Shown piece after piece: positions 45,488 through 58,486 of a stretch of 64,000 nucleotides of DNA (position 1 is its first letter; each line of letters starts with the position of its first letter). The stretch is taken from the NCBI GenBank assembly GCA_920105625.2, contig OV050030.1, forward strand, positions 77,899,400 to 77,963,399. The letters are read 5' to 3'. A program made the position numbers and the translations under genes. This stretch comes from Clusia tigrina (Eukaryota > Arthropoda > Insecta > Diptera > Clusiidae). The notes under the pieces were generated by a model that had not been told where the DNA came from, made no database searches, and saw only the letters and a program-made list of their open reading frames with translations.

Positions 45488-47093
45488 TTATACGGTGTAT
45501 CTGTTGAATTGTTGAATGTCGTTTTCTGAAGCCGAATTGATGATTTGGTATAATGTTTTTATTGTCAAGGATCTGGCTAAGTCTATCATGTAATAGTTAG
45601 TAGAGATTATGGGAAGTAGGCTAATTGGTCTATACGACGAAGCAGTTGTAGCATCTTTTCCCTGCTTCGGTAGTGCAATAATTTCAGCAACTTTCCATAC
45701 TTTGGGAAAAAATTGTAGTCGGAACATTGAGTTGATAACATTCCTTAAGTAGTTATAACCTATAGTAGGTAGCTCAGCGAGAGCTTTTCCTGTCATTTTT
45801 TAATGCAATTAATTATTTCTGTTGTGTTTGTTTTCTAAGCTGTGCTTTAATATATTTATCTTCGTCATTTGATGAGACTTTTTTAAAGTATTTAGCCAAT
45901 GCAGATGCTTTTTCTTCATTGGTAGTAGCCCATGAGCTGTCATCTTTCCGTAGTGGTCCTTATCTGAGTTTTTAATTTCTTTGTGCATTTCCATAATGAG
46001 TAGTTAGTATCCTGGGTAGGCGTCAGGATTTTCAAGTATTTTTCAACTATATTTTGTCTTTTAGTTACTATTTTCTTGAGTTTTTTGCAGGCTATATTTA
46101 AATTGTGTTTATCCTCAGGTGATCTAGTTAGCTGCCACCTCTTTCTCAACTTTCTCTTCTCAATATTTAGCTTTCTTATGAAAATATCGGTTTCAGGTTT
46201 ATTTCTTCTAAATTTATGCTGTTGGCTTGATTTGATTCCTGCGTCTAGATCCACATCATTGAAGTGAATAATGGCACGTTCTATGTCTAATTGTGTTTTC
46301 AGTGTGATAGACATATTCAGTTGATTTTCAATATGCTGTCTATACTCATTCCAGTTTGTTTTGTGGTTAAAAATCTTAGCTATTGGTTCTATGGGCTATT
46401 GGTTCTATGGGTTTGATGTCATTTGTGTAGTCAATTATTATCGGAGAGTGGTCTGAAGAAAGTTCAAAACAAGCTTTAATTTTTAATTGGTTACACTTTA
46501 TGTTTTTTGTTATGCTGAAGTCGATTAGATCTGGTATCTTTTTCCTATCTGTTGGCCAGTATGTGGGTTCACCTGAGCTTAAAAATTTACAGTTATTTTT
46601 GTTTATAGCATTAATCAGATTTCGTCCTTTTTTATTGGTTAGCCTAGATCCCCAGTCAGTGTGTTTTCACATTCAGATCTCCAGCTGCAATGAATCTTAC
46701 ACCAAGCGTCTTTATGTAGTCATCATATTGATCCGTCGTTATTAGGAGTCTGGGGGGACAGTAAACTGAGGAGATGAGTATTGTAGCACTTGTATCCTCA
46801 ATTTGCACAGTAGTGGATTGAATATGAGGTGTTGCATATGGTTGCCGTTCAGTATGTTTTAATAGTAAATTTATTATGATAGCTGTACCACCACGAGCTT
46901 TACCATCAGGATGATTTGTCACATAAATTTTATATCCAGGAAATACTAAATAGCTTTTGTTCGTAAAATGTGTTTCTGAAACTAGAGCTATATCAATTTC
47001 CTTGTCAGACAAAAATTGCTTCAACTCAAGATAATGTTTTGTTTGGCCATTTGCATTCCAGGCTACAATTATTAAACTACTACTTTCGTGCAT
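45488..47093 (-). pseudogene. Jockey ORF2: endonuclease and RT N-terminus
   Basis: ATG 47093: IIVAWNANGQTKHYLELKQF, LVSETHFTNKSY (catalytic Glu), ARGGTAIII, ISSVYCPPRL, RFIAAGDLNVKTH (GDLN), then after a frameshift SSDHSP-like sequence (about 46450). A helical linker follows (46314-45809), then RT start FFPKVWKVAEIIALPKQGKD and SYRPISLLPII (45796-45600). The motifs parallel those of the Jockey copy at 5.9-11 kb, but the two are clearly different families or old relatives. Confidence 0.85.
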
Positions 47094-47369
47094 TTAAGCT
47101 TGTTTGTAACATTGTAATGATATTCATCATATTAGTCATTTGAGTGATTAGGGATTTCACCATGTCTTTAAGTTCATTAATATCACTATCGTTTGAATTT
47201 TTTGTATTTTATAGCTTACGACTGGTTTAACTACTGATCCATCCATATTTTTGGTCTGTAGTAATAATGGATCCTTTCTGTGTAAAGATGGAAACCTTTG
47301 AAATATTTTTGGCTTTGTATATTTCACAGCTTTTGTAGTTTTCAGTATGATTTCCGCCACATAGGGCGC

Positions 47370-47543
47370 ATTTAATTTCAGCTGCCTTGGTTATTTTTTT
47401 TGACATTCACTTGTTAGATGCTTTCCAGCGCATTTCACACATACTGGATCCCTTGTACAGTAGTTTTTTGTATTTCCGTATTTTTGGCATTTAGTGCATT
47501 GCGCGACTTCTTTTTATGATGAGGTGCCTCAAAAACTACTATG
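47370..47543 (-). pseudogene. Jockey ORF1, zinc-knuckle part (after LOA insertion)
   Basis: Minus strand: CTKCQKYGNTKNYC, CVKCAGKHLTSEC and CALCGGNHTENYKSCEIYK, three CCHC knuckles typical of Jockey ORF1. The upstream part of ORF1 resumes at 52002, on the other side of the LOA element. Confidence 0.85.
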
Positions 47544-47544
47544 G

Positions 47545-49177
47545 GAACCACAGTGATTCCGAAATGAACCTGGCTATGTCCTTGATGTTGATGGAAGATA
47601 ATTCTGTTAAGGAAGTGAAGAAAGGTGAGCCTAGGAATTTTATCCTACGCCTGGCCAGAGCTGGGCACTGACACATGAGATGAAGTACTGTTTCTTCCTT
47701 CTCCTCAGAGCCACAGCTGCGACAGAAGTCATTATGGGGCAGTGCTAATCTTTCAGCATGTTTCCCGATCAGACAGTGTCACGTGAGCACATTTATTATA
47801 GTGCCGATGGAGTTCCTGCTAATATTGAGTAGCTGACTAGTACGCCTAATGTCGATAGTGCTCCAGGTTTGTCTGGCAACACTACAGGTATGTTCATTTA
47901 CCCAGGCTTTTTTAGCTGCCTCAAGGTAGTCATGATTTATGGCCCATTTGACCGTGGCCAGTGGGACACCTACATCAAAGGAGGGGGAGATGTCAGGAAG
48001 CAGCGTACCTATTTTGGCCAATTCATCGGCCTCGCAGTTTCCTACAATGTCGCTATGTCCAGGCACCCAGCATATGTGAACTTGTGAGTTACCTGAGACG
48101 AAGTTCAGGAAGGAGCGGCAATCGAGTACAAGCTTAGAGGTAGTGAATACACCAGCCAGTGACTTGACTGCCGCCTGACTGTCCGTGAATATGCGTATCA
48201 TCACATCGCATACTTCATTGCGAATAAGCCACTTGGACGCTTGGAATATTGCCATTACTTCCGCCTGAAAGACGCTGCAATGGTCAGGGAGACGATAGGA
48301 GAGCTTGATGCCAAGTTTTCTGGAGAAGATGCCGCAACCGACCTTATTCTCCAGCCATCCGTATATATGTCAATGGAACTGCCAGTGACCACTTAATTGT
48401 TGGACCATTCCTCTCTACTAGGAATGTAAGTGTCGAACCAGTGGTTTAGATTAGGTGTAGAGCACGTATAGTCAACGTCCGTCTGTACGGGCGTGTTCTG
48501 CATCAGAATATTGGCGTGGCCCAGGTTCAGCCTAGTTAAGAACGATATAGCATTGACTCTGGTTGCCGAGCATTTTGCTTGTTGCATGACCAGAAGCCTA
48601 GTGGGCAACCAATGTAGGAATGCAAATAAAGCTTTTGTAGAGGTGGTACGCAGAGCCCCTGTTATCATAACCGCTGCTGTTCTTCTAACCTTGTCAAGAG
48701 GTTTCAGGTTCACCGCCTTGTCAGTTGCGGGCCACCAGAAGACAGCGCCGTAGAGAAAGTACGGCTCAACCACCGCCGCATAGAGCCAGGACATGGTTCG
48801 AGGTTGGACGCCCCATGTTGTTCCCATTGATCTCTTGCAACACTACCGAGCACACGTGGCTTTCCGTACCCTCTCCGCCAAATTTGCTTTCCAATGGAGC
48901 TTAGCGTCCAGGATCAGACCTAGATACTTGACGCTATTGCTTAGGCTAAGCGTATTCCCATTAAGTTTGGGTAAGTCAAAACTTGGTATTTTGAGCTTCC
49001 TGGTGAAGAGCATGACCTCAGTTTTGGAAGAGTTGACATCTAGGCCAACTTCAAGACACCATTGGGACAGAATGCTAAGAGTGTAGCTTAGCTTTTCTGA
49101 TAGTGTTGACAGATATTTACCGGAAACAGAGATAACAATGTCGTCCGCATAAGCTATAGTGTTGCAGCCGGTCTGAT
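47545..49177 (-). pseudogene. LOA LINE 2 RT end, RNase H and C-terminus
   Basis: After the frameshift: TIAYADDIVISVSG-type sequence (about 49160-49120), the thumb and MGTTWGVQPRTMSWLYAAVV, TAAVMITGALRTT (48827-48393). RNase H follows (48255-47779: AEVMAIFQASKWL Glu, IRIFTDSQAAVKSL Asp, ICWVPGHSDIVGNCEADELA with the full GNxEAD motif). A Cys/His end with HNDFCRSCGSEEKEETVLHL (about 47740) follows. The reading runs almost to the 3' junction. Confidence 0.85.
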
Positions 49178-50386
49178 CTAATCTCCAAATAGTGTGTTCA
49201 CCGTCAGATTCCGTATGAGGGGTGAGAGCACACCGCCTTGAGGAGTACCTCTCTTGACAGTCCTTTTAGCATGTACGTTTCCTATTGAGGAGCTAATGAC
49301 GCGTGTTTTCAGTAGCTGTTCGATGAACCTAACCAAGCTGGGGTCCAGGTTCAGGTTTACTAAGGATTTAGTAATGGCGGAGGGACAAATATTGTTGAAT
49401 ATTGCCCCTTCTATATCGAGAAATATTGCAAGAGTATATTCTTTGTTGACAAGAGATTTCTCTACTTGCTCAATGAGCACGTGAAGCGCTGTTTCCACAG
49501 ACTTGCCTTTAGTATAGGCATTTTGTGATTTGGAGAAGCACGTGTAATTAATAGAGCTCCTGATTTGTATATCAAGGACGCTTTCCAGTGTTTTCAAAAG
49601 AAAGGAGGACAAACTAATTGGTCTATAGTCCTTAGGCTTGGTGTGGGTCGACTTTCCCGCTTTAGGGATGAAAACTACTCGAGCTTCTCTCCAGCTTTTG
49701 GGAATGTACGACCATCTTAGACATGCATTATAAATATGCAGTAGCCAAGGCGCAACCGCACTTGCAGTGTGCTGAATGTCCGCGGGAATGATACCATCAG
49801 GCCCGGGAGATTCAAAAGGCTTAAAGCTGTTGATGGCCCACTGAATATGCGTGTTGGTCATTTGGAATTGGGTTGAGTGACTTAAAGAGTGGTTGGTGTT
49901 AAGAGACCTGCAATCCACAAAGATTTCATTCCCCCGGAAGTGTATTTCTATTAGGGCGTCCAAAGTGTCGCTTTCAGAGTCGGTGCAGGTACCGTCCGAT
50001 CTCTGAATACATTCCAGAGCCCGAGGGGTGGTATTGAGAATCCTCCGGAGTCTACTTGTCTCGGACGAGCTTTCTATGTTGCCACAGAAGTCTCGCCAAG
50101 ACGCTCGCTTGGATCTCCTAACCATATACTTGAGTTCCCTTTGTTTGTCTTTGAAAGGGAGCCAGTGATTTGTAGCTTTGGCTCTGTTGAAGAGCTTGCG
50201 GCATACTTTTCGTAGCTCAGCAATTTCCGAATTCCACCAAGGGGGTTTTGGTTTTCCTCTTGGCTTCGGGAAGTTGCAGGCTGATTTGGCAGCAGAGTTA
50301 AATAGTGCTGTAATGGTTTCAACCGCTCGATCTATATCGAGGTGATTATTGATCGTGGGATCAGTCGACTGCAGGCCCGACTCCAT
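49178..50386 (-). CDS. LOA LINE 2 reverse transcriptase, 402 aa open
   Basis: Linker (KPPWWNSEIAELRKVCRKLF, RASWRDFCGNIES), then ESPGPDGIIPADIQHTA, IPKSWREARVVFIPKAGKS, DYRPISLSSFLLKTLE, AYTKGKSVETALHVL, LAIFLDIEGAIFNNI (catalytic Asp present, F-N-N) and KRGTPQGGVLSPLIRNLTV. It ends in VNTLFGD at 49178. The catalytic YADD box lies just after, in another frame (SYADDI-like near 49145). Confidence 0.9.
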   Translation of the reverse strand: MESGLQSTDPTINNHLDIDRAVETITALFNSAAKSACNFPKPRGKPKPPWWNSEIAELRKVCRKLFNRAKATNHWLPFKDKQRELKYMVRRSKRASWRDFCGNIESSSETSRLRRILNTTPRALECIQRSDGTCTDSESDTLDALIEIHFRGNEIFVDCRSLNTNHSLSHSTQFQMTNTHIQWAINSFKPFESPGPDGIIPADIQHTASAVAPWLLHIYNACLRWSYIPKSWREARVVFIPKAGKSTHTKPKDYRPISLSSFLLKTLESVLDIQIRSSINYTCFSKSQNAYTKGKSVETALHVLIEQVEKSLVNKEYTLAIFLDIEGAIFNNICPSAITKSLVNLNLDPSLVRFIEQLLKTRVISSSIGNVHAKRTVKRGTPQGGVLSPLIRNLTVNTLFGD

Positions 50387-51122
50387 AATGGTCTGGAATC
50401 TTGTCCTGTCAGTTCTTTTCCTGTGTGTCTTTTGCGCTCTGCCGTATCTAACGTATCTGAGATCGCAATTCTAAAACAGATGTAACAGTGGTCCGAGAAG
50501 GAGCATTCCTGCAAAACGCGCCAGCTCGAAATAAGGTGAGACGAGTGATGATTGCCAAGAGTTAGATCGAGAACCTCCCTTCTATTTGAGGTAATGAAGG
50601 TTGGCTCTCTCCCCCTGTTAGCAATGACTATGTCGTTAGTAAGAATGAAATCAAAGAGTGACTCACCCCGCTCATTGGTATCCGTGCTGCCCCACACCTC
50701 GTGATGGGCATTGGCGTCGGCCCCGATGACTACCGGGATGCGCTTTCTATTAGCCTCCGCTACCAGCAGCCTTAAAGCATCCGAAGGCGGCGTCAGCCCG
50801 TGGTCGTGCGCCATGTAGCTGCTGACGATCCATATAGCCATGGTGTTGGTGTAAATAACCATGGCTACATTATCCTTGTCGCTGAACCTGTGAAGAAGAG
50901 AGCGTTAATATTGTTCTTAACAAGAATACAGGCTCTGGGTTTACCTCGATCCTGCAGGAATACTGTGCGGTATCGGCTTATAGTGAGTCCGCGAATCTGA
51001 TCATTTACGACCCAAGGTTCTTGGACCAGTATGAGTTCCTCTCCTTTTTGAGTCAGGTGGAGGATCAGGGCTGCTGAGGCAGCCATGGAATGGTGAAGGT
51101 TAATCTGTAATACCCTCACCAT
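50332..51122 (-). pseudogene. LOA LINE 2 ORF2 endonuclease
   Basis: ATG 51122: VRVLQINLHHSMAASAALIL, ILVQEPWVVNDQIRGL (catalytic Glu), KPRACILVKNN, then a frameshift at about 50865 and WIVSSYMAHD, VVIGADANAHHEVWGSTDTN (catalytic D-N), REPTFITSNRREVLDLTLGN and CSFSDHCYI (final DH). All catalytic residues I look for are present, and the frameshift is the main lesion. Confidence 0.85.
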
Positions 51123-51988
51123 TCCCGGAGGTGGCCATCATCGTCACGCTGGCTGCCTCGTCTTCTGACAGAGGAGAATCACCAACGTCGTCGATATTAG
51201 TTGTTGGACGTCCGCAGAAACTGCCTACCGATTCTGAGGCCGAAGCGTAACTCTCCCCATCATCGAAGGTGAGATCAGGTTCGGCCTGAATGGGGGGCTT
51301 GTATGCTCCCTGGTTGTCGCTCCTATAGACCTTGAGTGAGATCGAACTAAAGCCATAGTTGATCTCTCCCTTTTTGGCATTAATAGGGGCTAGAGAGTCC
51401 TCATTAAGAATAATGATGATCTCTCGAGAGTTGCCCTTGGCCTCGCTTATTTTTGCGACCTTCCAGTCATCCGTGGGGAGGTCGTAGTTGCTGAGTCTAA
51501 GCAACTCCAGAATTTCTTCCTGCGAGGAGTGCTCTGCCGGAACCCAGGCCCTAGAACGCGGGCGGTTCCGGATCTGGTCTCTGGGAACAGCTAAGAGCTT
51601 GGCCCCCGGCCAGATTTCGCCAACCATTGAGATGGCCACCTTATAAAGCTCAGCCGAGCGCTCATCTGAGCACGCGATGAGCTTCACGTGCCCCTGATAC
51701 CATCCCGCGTCCCGGCATACAGGTGATGGGCCAGGATTGGCCCTCAGGATGTCCCTGTAGATCCTGAAAAGGGCCTTCTCCACCATTTTCCCAGTTCGCT
51801 GGGGAAATGGTACCGTCACTGTTTCCAGTGTCAACGATTGCGCAGATGAGGCCCTCTTTGGCTACCTCATTAAATGGCCGAGTCAGTCTCGGCTTGGAAG
51901 CCAGTCGTGGGCGCTTAGTTTCCCGCACGACTGATTGGGAGGGGTGCTCAGTCGACCGTTGACGTTTCTGAGTACCCTCAGGGGGGAA
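51100..51988 (-). pseudogene. LOA LINE 2 ORF1 (DUF4780-like)
   Basis: Frames 52009-51662 and 51834-51100 overlap around one frameshift near 51780. AGWYQGHVKLIACSDERSAE, ISMVGEIWPGAKLLAVPRDQ, RAWVPAEHSSQEEILELLRL and REIIIILNEDSL show the LOA ORF1 C-terminal domain, followed by an acidic tail. N-terminal residues are basic and Ser-rich. The protein binds element RNA. It overlaps the ORF2 start by about 20 nt. Confidence 0.8.
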
Positions 51989-52001
51989 AAAAACTACTAT
52001 G

Positions 52002-52910
52002 CAATGCATTAATTTGTTAATGCTATAAATATCTTTATTGTTAGTGTTTGGTTCCAGTTCTATGCTAAACAGTGGTAGCGGTTTTTTTTGTTGTCAGTTG
52101 AGTTATGTTAGTTATGTTTAAAACTTTGTGACCGTTTTCACCAAGCTCATTTTTAATTTCTTCTTGGTCTGCGGAGGGGTGCATATTTCGAAGAATGAGT
52201 TTGAAACCCCTTTCATTTTTGGGTTTAAATGTGTACAGGTTTGTACCTTTTTGCTTTAGCATTTTAAATATTTTTGTGTATGTTTCCGAGTCATTCGACT
52301 GAACTCGTACTTCATTGTTTCTTAATATTTTAAATATAAAGTTACTGTCTGCAATAGTGGTTAGCACATTTTTTAACGTCTTTATGCATTCTACGCCTTG
52401 GACGTTGTTTTTTCTTCTTCGGATTCATTTTGATCAACCTGTCCACTTTACGAGGGTTCAGCTAGTTCGTCATCATCAACGGTCAAAGCAGCAAATTTGT
52501 TTTTTCTTTCCGAAGTAGTATCGCTCAACCTTGCTATTTTTTGATTTTTGTTAGCGTTGGGCGTTCTTTTCGGTTTATCTGTCGTGGGTGTTTAGGTTCG
52601 TGCTCTCTTTGGTAGCGATTGCAGTTGACTTACCTGCACGCTTTTTGGTGGAATTTGCACACAGGCAGAAGAACATGTTGATGTCGCAGTTGTAGTCGAG
52701 AATGTAGTTGTTGTACCGTACGTAGAGAAGGCAGATGTTGTTGTTGCTGACGAATTTGTTGTAGTTGTCGCACAATCCACTGCTATTCTGGAGCAGGACA
52801 TTATTGGAGGTTTGCCATGTGCACTCCACGAAGAGTGGAGTAACTCGCTCATAGATCTCGTTCTCTCCCACGGGGGAGAGCGCTGCAGACTCATGGCTAT
52901 TACCGACTAT
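52002..52910 (-). pseudogene. Jockey ORF1, N-terminal and middle part
   Basis: Starts at ATG about 52894 with SLQRSPPWERTRSMSELLHS, a Ser/Thr/Ala-rich segment and KKSVQVSQLQSLPKRART-like basic sequence. After a disrupted stretch the RRM-like middle appears (52367-52065: ADSNFIFKILRNNEVRVQSN, KGTNLYTFKPKNERGFKLIL, LRNMHPSADQEEIKNELGEN), ending NKLMHCIVVF at the LOA junction. ORF1 proteins chaperone LINE RNA. Confidence 0.8.
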
Positions 52911-52954
52911 ACTTTTTTTTAGTTTTTTAAAAATTTTATTTATTATTAAATTTT

Positions 52955-53090
52955 TCAATCGTTTATTATTAAACTGGAAATTCTTATCATCGTCTAAATG
53001 GAATCCGTACACTTTAGGAATGTTTTTGTATAAAATATCTTTATTATGTTTATTAGATGAGTGACGTCCAAACTTATCTACACCCATCAT
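52955..53090 (-). pseudogene. Polinton MGVDKFGR-type protein, N-terminal piece
   Basis: ATG 53090: MGVDKFGRHSSNKHN, VYGFHLDDDKNFQFNNKRLK, then the Jockey insertion. I remember MGVDKFGR as the start of a recurring insect Polinton protein of unknown function. The C-terminal piece is at 43990-44240. It begins 20-30 bp after the stop of the preceding Polinton gene fragment (53110-53260). Confidence 0.65.
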
Positions 53091-53109
53091 TTTAATGAAT
53101 ATGCAAGTA

Positions 53110-53260
53110 GACGGTTTTTATATAATAATAGCGGCTTCTCTCAACTCTTCAACAATTGAGACTATTTCATTATCATGATTTGTATGACCAGCTGATTGTG
53201 ATGAAATTAAAAGCATTCAACGATATACTAGTTCGTTTGGATCATCCCAATATATGTATT
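53110..53260 (-). pseudogene. Polinton protein C-terminus (DDPNELV motif)
   Basis: Minus strand: YWDDPNELVYRLMLLISSQS, AGHTNHDNEIVSIVEELREA, then III and a stop. The pattern matches the end of a recurring Polinton open reading frame encoded just upstream of the MGVDKFGR protein. Upstream coding is not recognisable. The assignment is from memory of the motif. Confidence 0.6.
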
Positions 53261-53829
53261 TGGTTTTTCTTTTTTTAATGACATTAAACCATTACCAACA
53301 TGCTTTTCATCGATTGAATCATAATCAAACATCAAACAAAACAAGAACAGTCGGACTAAGATACCATGTTAACGAAGAAGCATCTAACCTGCTAATTACA
53401 AATATTATAAAACGCAGATTAAAACGTACTAAATCTAGTGACCTGATAAACCAAACCTAACATATTAGGGAGTGGTCAATAAATTAATTTCTAAAAGAAT
53501 TGCTTGTTAGTTTTAGGATAACTAGTTTGCAATAATATACGCATTTTATAATATAAAAATTCATTTTATAAACTTCTAAATAGATAACTTAAACACAAGC
53601 GGGTAGTTTCGATGTATCGTAACGTCGTACATTGAATAACGTTTTTTTTTTATTTTAGAAAAGTTAGTCTGAAATGAGATAGTACTGGTTTTATAGATAT
53701 GATAAATCAAAACAGTACGCATTTATATTCAAGTGATTTTTTTTTTTACTTGTTTTAAACAAATTTTTAAATACTTTATACATTATATTTTATTGCTGTT
53801 AAAATTGCTTTATGGTATAAATAGAACGT
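53261..53829. other. AT-rich interval without a supported gene
   Basis: A plus-strand 68-codon frame (53254-53460, basic tail KRRLKRTKSSD) shows nothing I recognise and overlaps the Polinton fragment. The rest is AT-rich with poly(T) runs. Confidence 0.5.
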
Positions 53830-54085
53830 AATATATGGTAGACAATTTATGTTGGAAATATACCTGCTGAACATAAGGTCAAGGAAGGATGTTGATCGTG
53901 TTGTTGACGAAATGTTACTAACGAGATCCAAATCGAATCTGTCTTTCATAAAAGCGATAAAAGTGCGGTTTTCATGTTTGGTTAAATCTATATTAAAATC
54001 TCTACCAATAATTATTGGAATTTGCTCGTAGCCCGTTTCAATTAATTCTGGACTAATGCTGTGAATGTTGGGTATAAGTACATAA
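53830..54085 (-). pseudogene. Endonuclease/exonuclease/phosphatase domain fragment
   Basis: Minus strand, one uninterrupted frame: IPNIHSISPELIETGYEQIP, IIIGRDFNIDLTKHENRTFI (the D-F-N core of EEP nucleases), FMKDRFDLDLVSN, STTRSTSFLDLMFSRYIS. The spacing matches the second half of such a domain. Helentron-type rolling-circle elements and many LINEs carry it, and I favour a Helentron/Helitron origin without proof. A (TA)n tract abuts its upstream end at 54108. Confidence 0.65.
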
Positions 54086-54102
54086 TAAAATATTCAATAT
54101 AC

Positions 54103-56240
<2,138 letters not shown>

Positions 56241-56249
56241 AAACGACGT

Positions 56250-56635
56250 TAGAAAAGACACTTACTAACTTAATAAATAAGCTTCTCATTGAACTTCATT
56301 TACCTGGTTATCAGTTTTGTGGACCTGGTAGAAAATAGACGAAAAGAATAGAGATAAATAAAGATTTAAACAAGAGACATTTTGCTGATGAGATATTAGC
56401 CGAAAAGGCGTGGAAAAGAGTTAAGTCTAAAGATGTTAGTATTGGTGAACGGACAAATGCTTGGTTTGTAACAAACGCTGTGAAAATAAAAATAAAATGG
56501 GTAATGCTTCCAGCAAGTGCGCAAACCCTAATAAAAATAACACATTATTTAAAAAAGCACTACAAAATGCTAACAAATAAAAATTTCGCAAACAGCAATA
56601 CGTAGCGTATTAAAATATAAAAAAAAAACGAGTGA
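56250..56635 (+). pseudogene. Polinton phospholipase A2-like protein, catalytic loop missing
   Basis: LTNLINKLLIELHLPGYQFC and GPGRK match the start of the parvovirus-like PLA2 domain carried by insect Polintons, presumed to help breach membranes. The usual next block with the catalytic His-Asp (the DAACKEHD-type loop) is absent. After a stop the sequence resumes at NKRHFADEILAEKAWKRVKS, DVSIGERTNAWFVTNAVKIK and KITHYLKKHYK. Translation is lost at about 56635, where a noncoding repeat begins. Confidence 0.7.
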
Positions 56636-56639
56636 AGAA

Positions 56640-58485
56640 GTCTGAAGTCGGGTTAGACCGACCTCGAAATTGCCTTTACCTTTCCATGTGCATGCGAGTT
56701 AAACAATGGGAATGTTTTCTTCATAAATCGTCATTAGGAAAATATACACGATAATTTTCGTTCGGGTGCCTTGAATTGATTATATTAGTGGCAGGCGAGG
56801 CCTTTATCTGATCGACCCCATTTTTTGTATATGCCTTTGTAGAATCAATATATGTACTAATATAATATATCGTCCAGAAAGATTTTATTGGTCGTAAGTT
56901 ATATTAAAATGTCAAAAGTGGGCTTGGCTCTAACACGCCCATTTTTTGTGTGGTGTTTAATATTGGTACCCGCAACCTTCCTGTGAAATTTTGTTGATAA
57001 ATCTTTAATAGGAACCTAGTAATGATTTTTGGTTAATTTTAGGGCGTGGCAGTAGCAATAGTCTGCAATGTATACAGCTACCAATTTGTATTCATATATC
57101 ATCACTAGAAGCATATATAGGGTAATTGTTTTTAGGTGGGGTCGCCAAAGTTCATTATATGGGAGGGTGGCGTATACTTTATCTGATAGACCCCAATTTT
57201 TGTATGTGGCTGGACAGATTCCATATACGTACTAAAGTAAAATGTCATCCAAAAATATTGTATAGGTCGTAAGTTATATTAAAATGTCAATAGTGGGCGT
57301 AGCTCTGAAAATTACACGACCATTTTTTGTGTGGTGTTTAATGTGACTACCCGCAACCTTCCAGAGAAATATCGTTTTGGTGAATCTTTAACAGGAACTA
57401 AGTTAGGTTTTTTGTTTAATTGTGGGCGTGGCAGTAGTAATAGTCTGCCCATATTTGGAATGCATACTACTACAGAACCAATGTATACATCTACCACTTT
57501 TTAGGTATATATCATCCCTAGAAGCATAGTTAGGGTAATTGTATTTAATGCGGGTCCCCAAAGTTCATTAAATGGGAGGGAGGCGTATCCTTCATCTGAT
57601 CGACTCCGAATCTTGTATGTGGCTTTTTAGGTTCCATACAAGTACCAGCATGCAATTTCGTTCAAATATCTTGTATAGGTCGTAAGTTATAATAATATGT
57701 GTATAGTGGGCGTGGCTGTAGAAAAAACACTTCCATTTTTGTGGGGTGATTATTGTTAGTACCCGCAACCTTCCTGAGAAATTTCGTTGATAAATCTTTA
57801 ACAGGAACCTTAAAATGATTTTTGGTTTTTTGTGCGCGTGGCAGAAGTATTATGATCTCCATATTCTGTACACACTCTATTATGAACCCCATGCATGTTT
57901 CTGCCAATTTTTGTGGTCGTGTCTTTTCCATGATCAATCATATTTTTGCAGAAATTTTTATAATGTCCACATGTTCCTTCCCGTAAAATTTCGCCCGCAA
58001 ATCTCTACCAGAACTTAAGTTATGAATATTTGTTACTAGTGGGGGTGGCAGTTAATATATACCCACTTTTTGCATAGTGTTTAGTAGGACCCATATCTCC
58101 ACAACTGCCGAATTGCGTCACTATTCAATTAATTGGATCGACGTTATTGTCATTTTAAAAATGGTGAGAAAAGTTCTTTATATGGAAGGTAGGCGTGGTC
58201 TCTCTCCAAATTGACCCTTATAGCAATCTGGTTCTGTATCGTTGGCCAGACTATGCTTTTGTAAATTTTCACTAAGATAGTTCTAACGGTGTAGAAAAAA
58301 GGTGGTCACAGACGGACAGACGGACAGAGAGACGGGCAAAATAAAAATTGCTTAGAAGGTGATTCTGATCATATCTGTATATATGTCCATTCCTACCACG
58401 CCTCCTTCTTGAAATTGCAACCCCTGTCAAAAGCACAAAGTTAGTATGCCATTTTTACCTTTTTTAAAGGTAAATGGTATAAAAA
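56640..58485 (+). repeat. CACGCCC-rich noncoding repeat, right copy
   Basis: Begins with GTCGGGTTAGACCGAC (about 56652) and ends TTTAAAGGTAAATGGTATAA (about 58463-58482). The internal units start at GGTCGTAAGTTAT near 56890, 57265 and 57678, so the period is 375-413 bp. Each holds AGTGGGCGTGGCT, a TTTTTTGTGTGGTGTTTAAT block, ACCCGCAACCTTCC, a GGGCGTGGCAGTAG block and a TTCATTATATGGGAGG block. A GGACAGACGGACAGAGAGAC block (about 58313) sits near the gene-proximal end. It is homologous to 41040-42520. Confidence 0.85.
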
Positions 58486-58486
58486 T

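Larger units (their letters stand above)
47544..51988 (-). mobile_element. LOA-clade LINE inserted in Jockey ORF1
   Basis: Flanked by AAAAACTACTATG at 47531-47543 and 51989-52001, a 13-bp target-site duplication. The 5' end (51988) starts CCCCCCTGAGGGTACTC, and the 3' end (47544) lacks a poly(A) tail and a 3' UTR. A different family from the LOA at 33.8-38.0 kb by sequence. Confidence 0.9.
44241..52945 (-). mobile_element. Jockey-clade LINE inserted in a Polinton gene
   Basis: Flanked by TTAAATTTT at 44232-44240 and 52946-52954, a 9-bp target-site duplication (possibly slightly longer, as the flanks are AT-rich). The T-rich start on the plus strand (44241-44270) is the reverse of its A-rich tail. 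ORF1 is about 52910-47370, interrupted by an LOA element, and ORF2 is 47093-44537. Without the LOA insert it is about 4.25 kb, close to full length for the clade. Confidence 0.8.
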
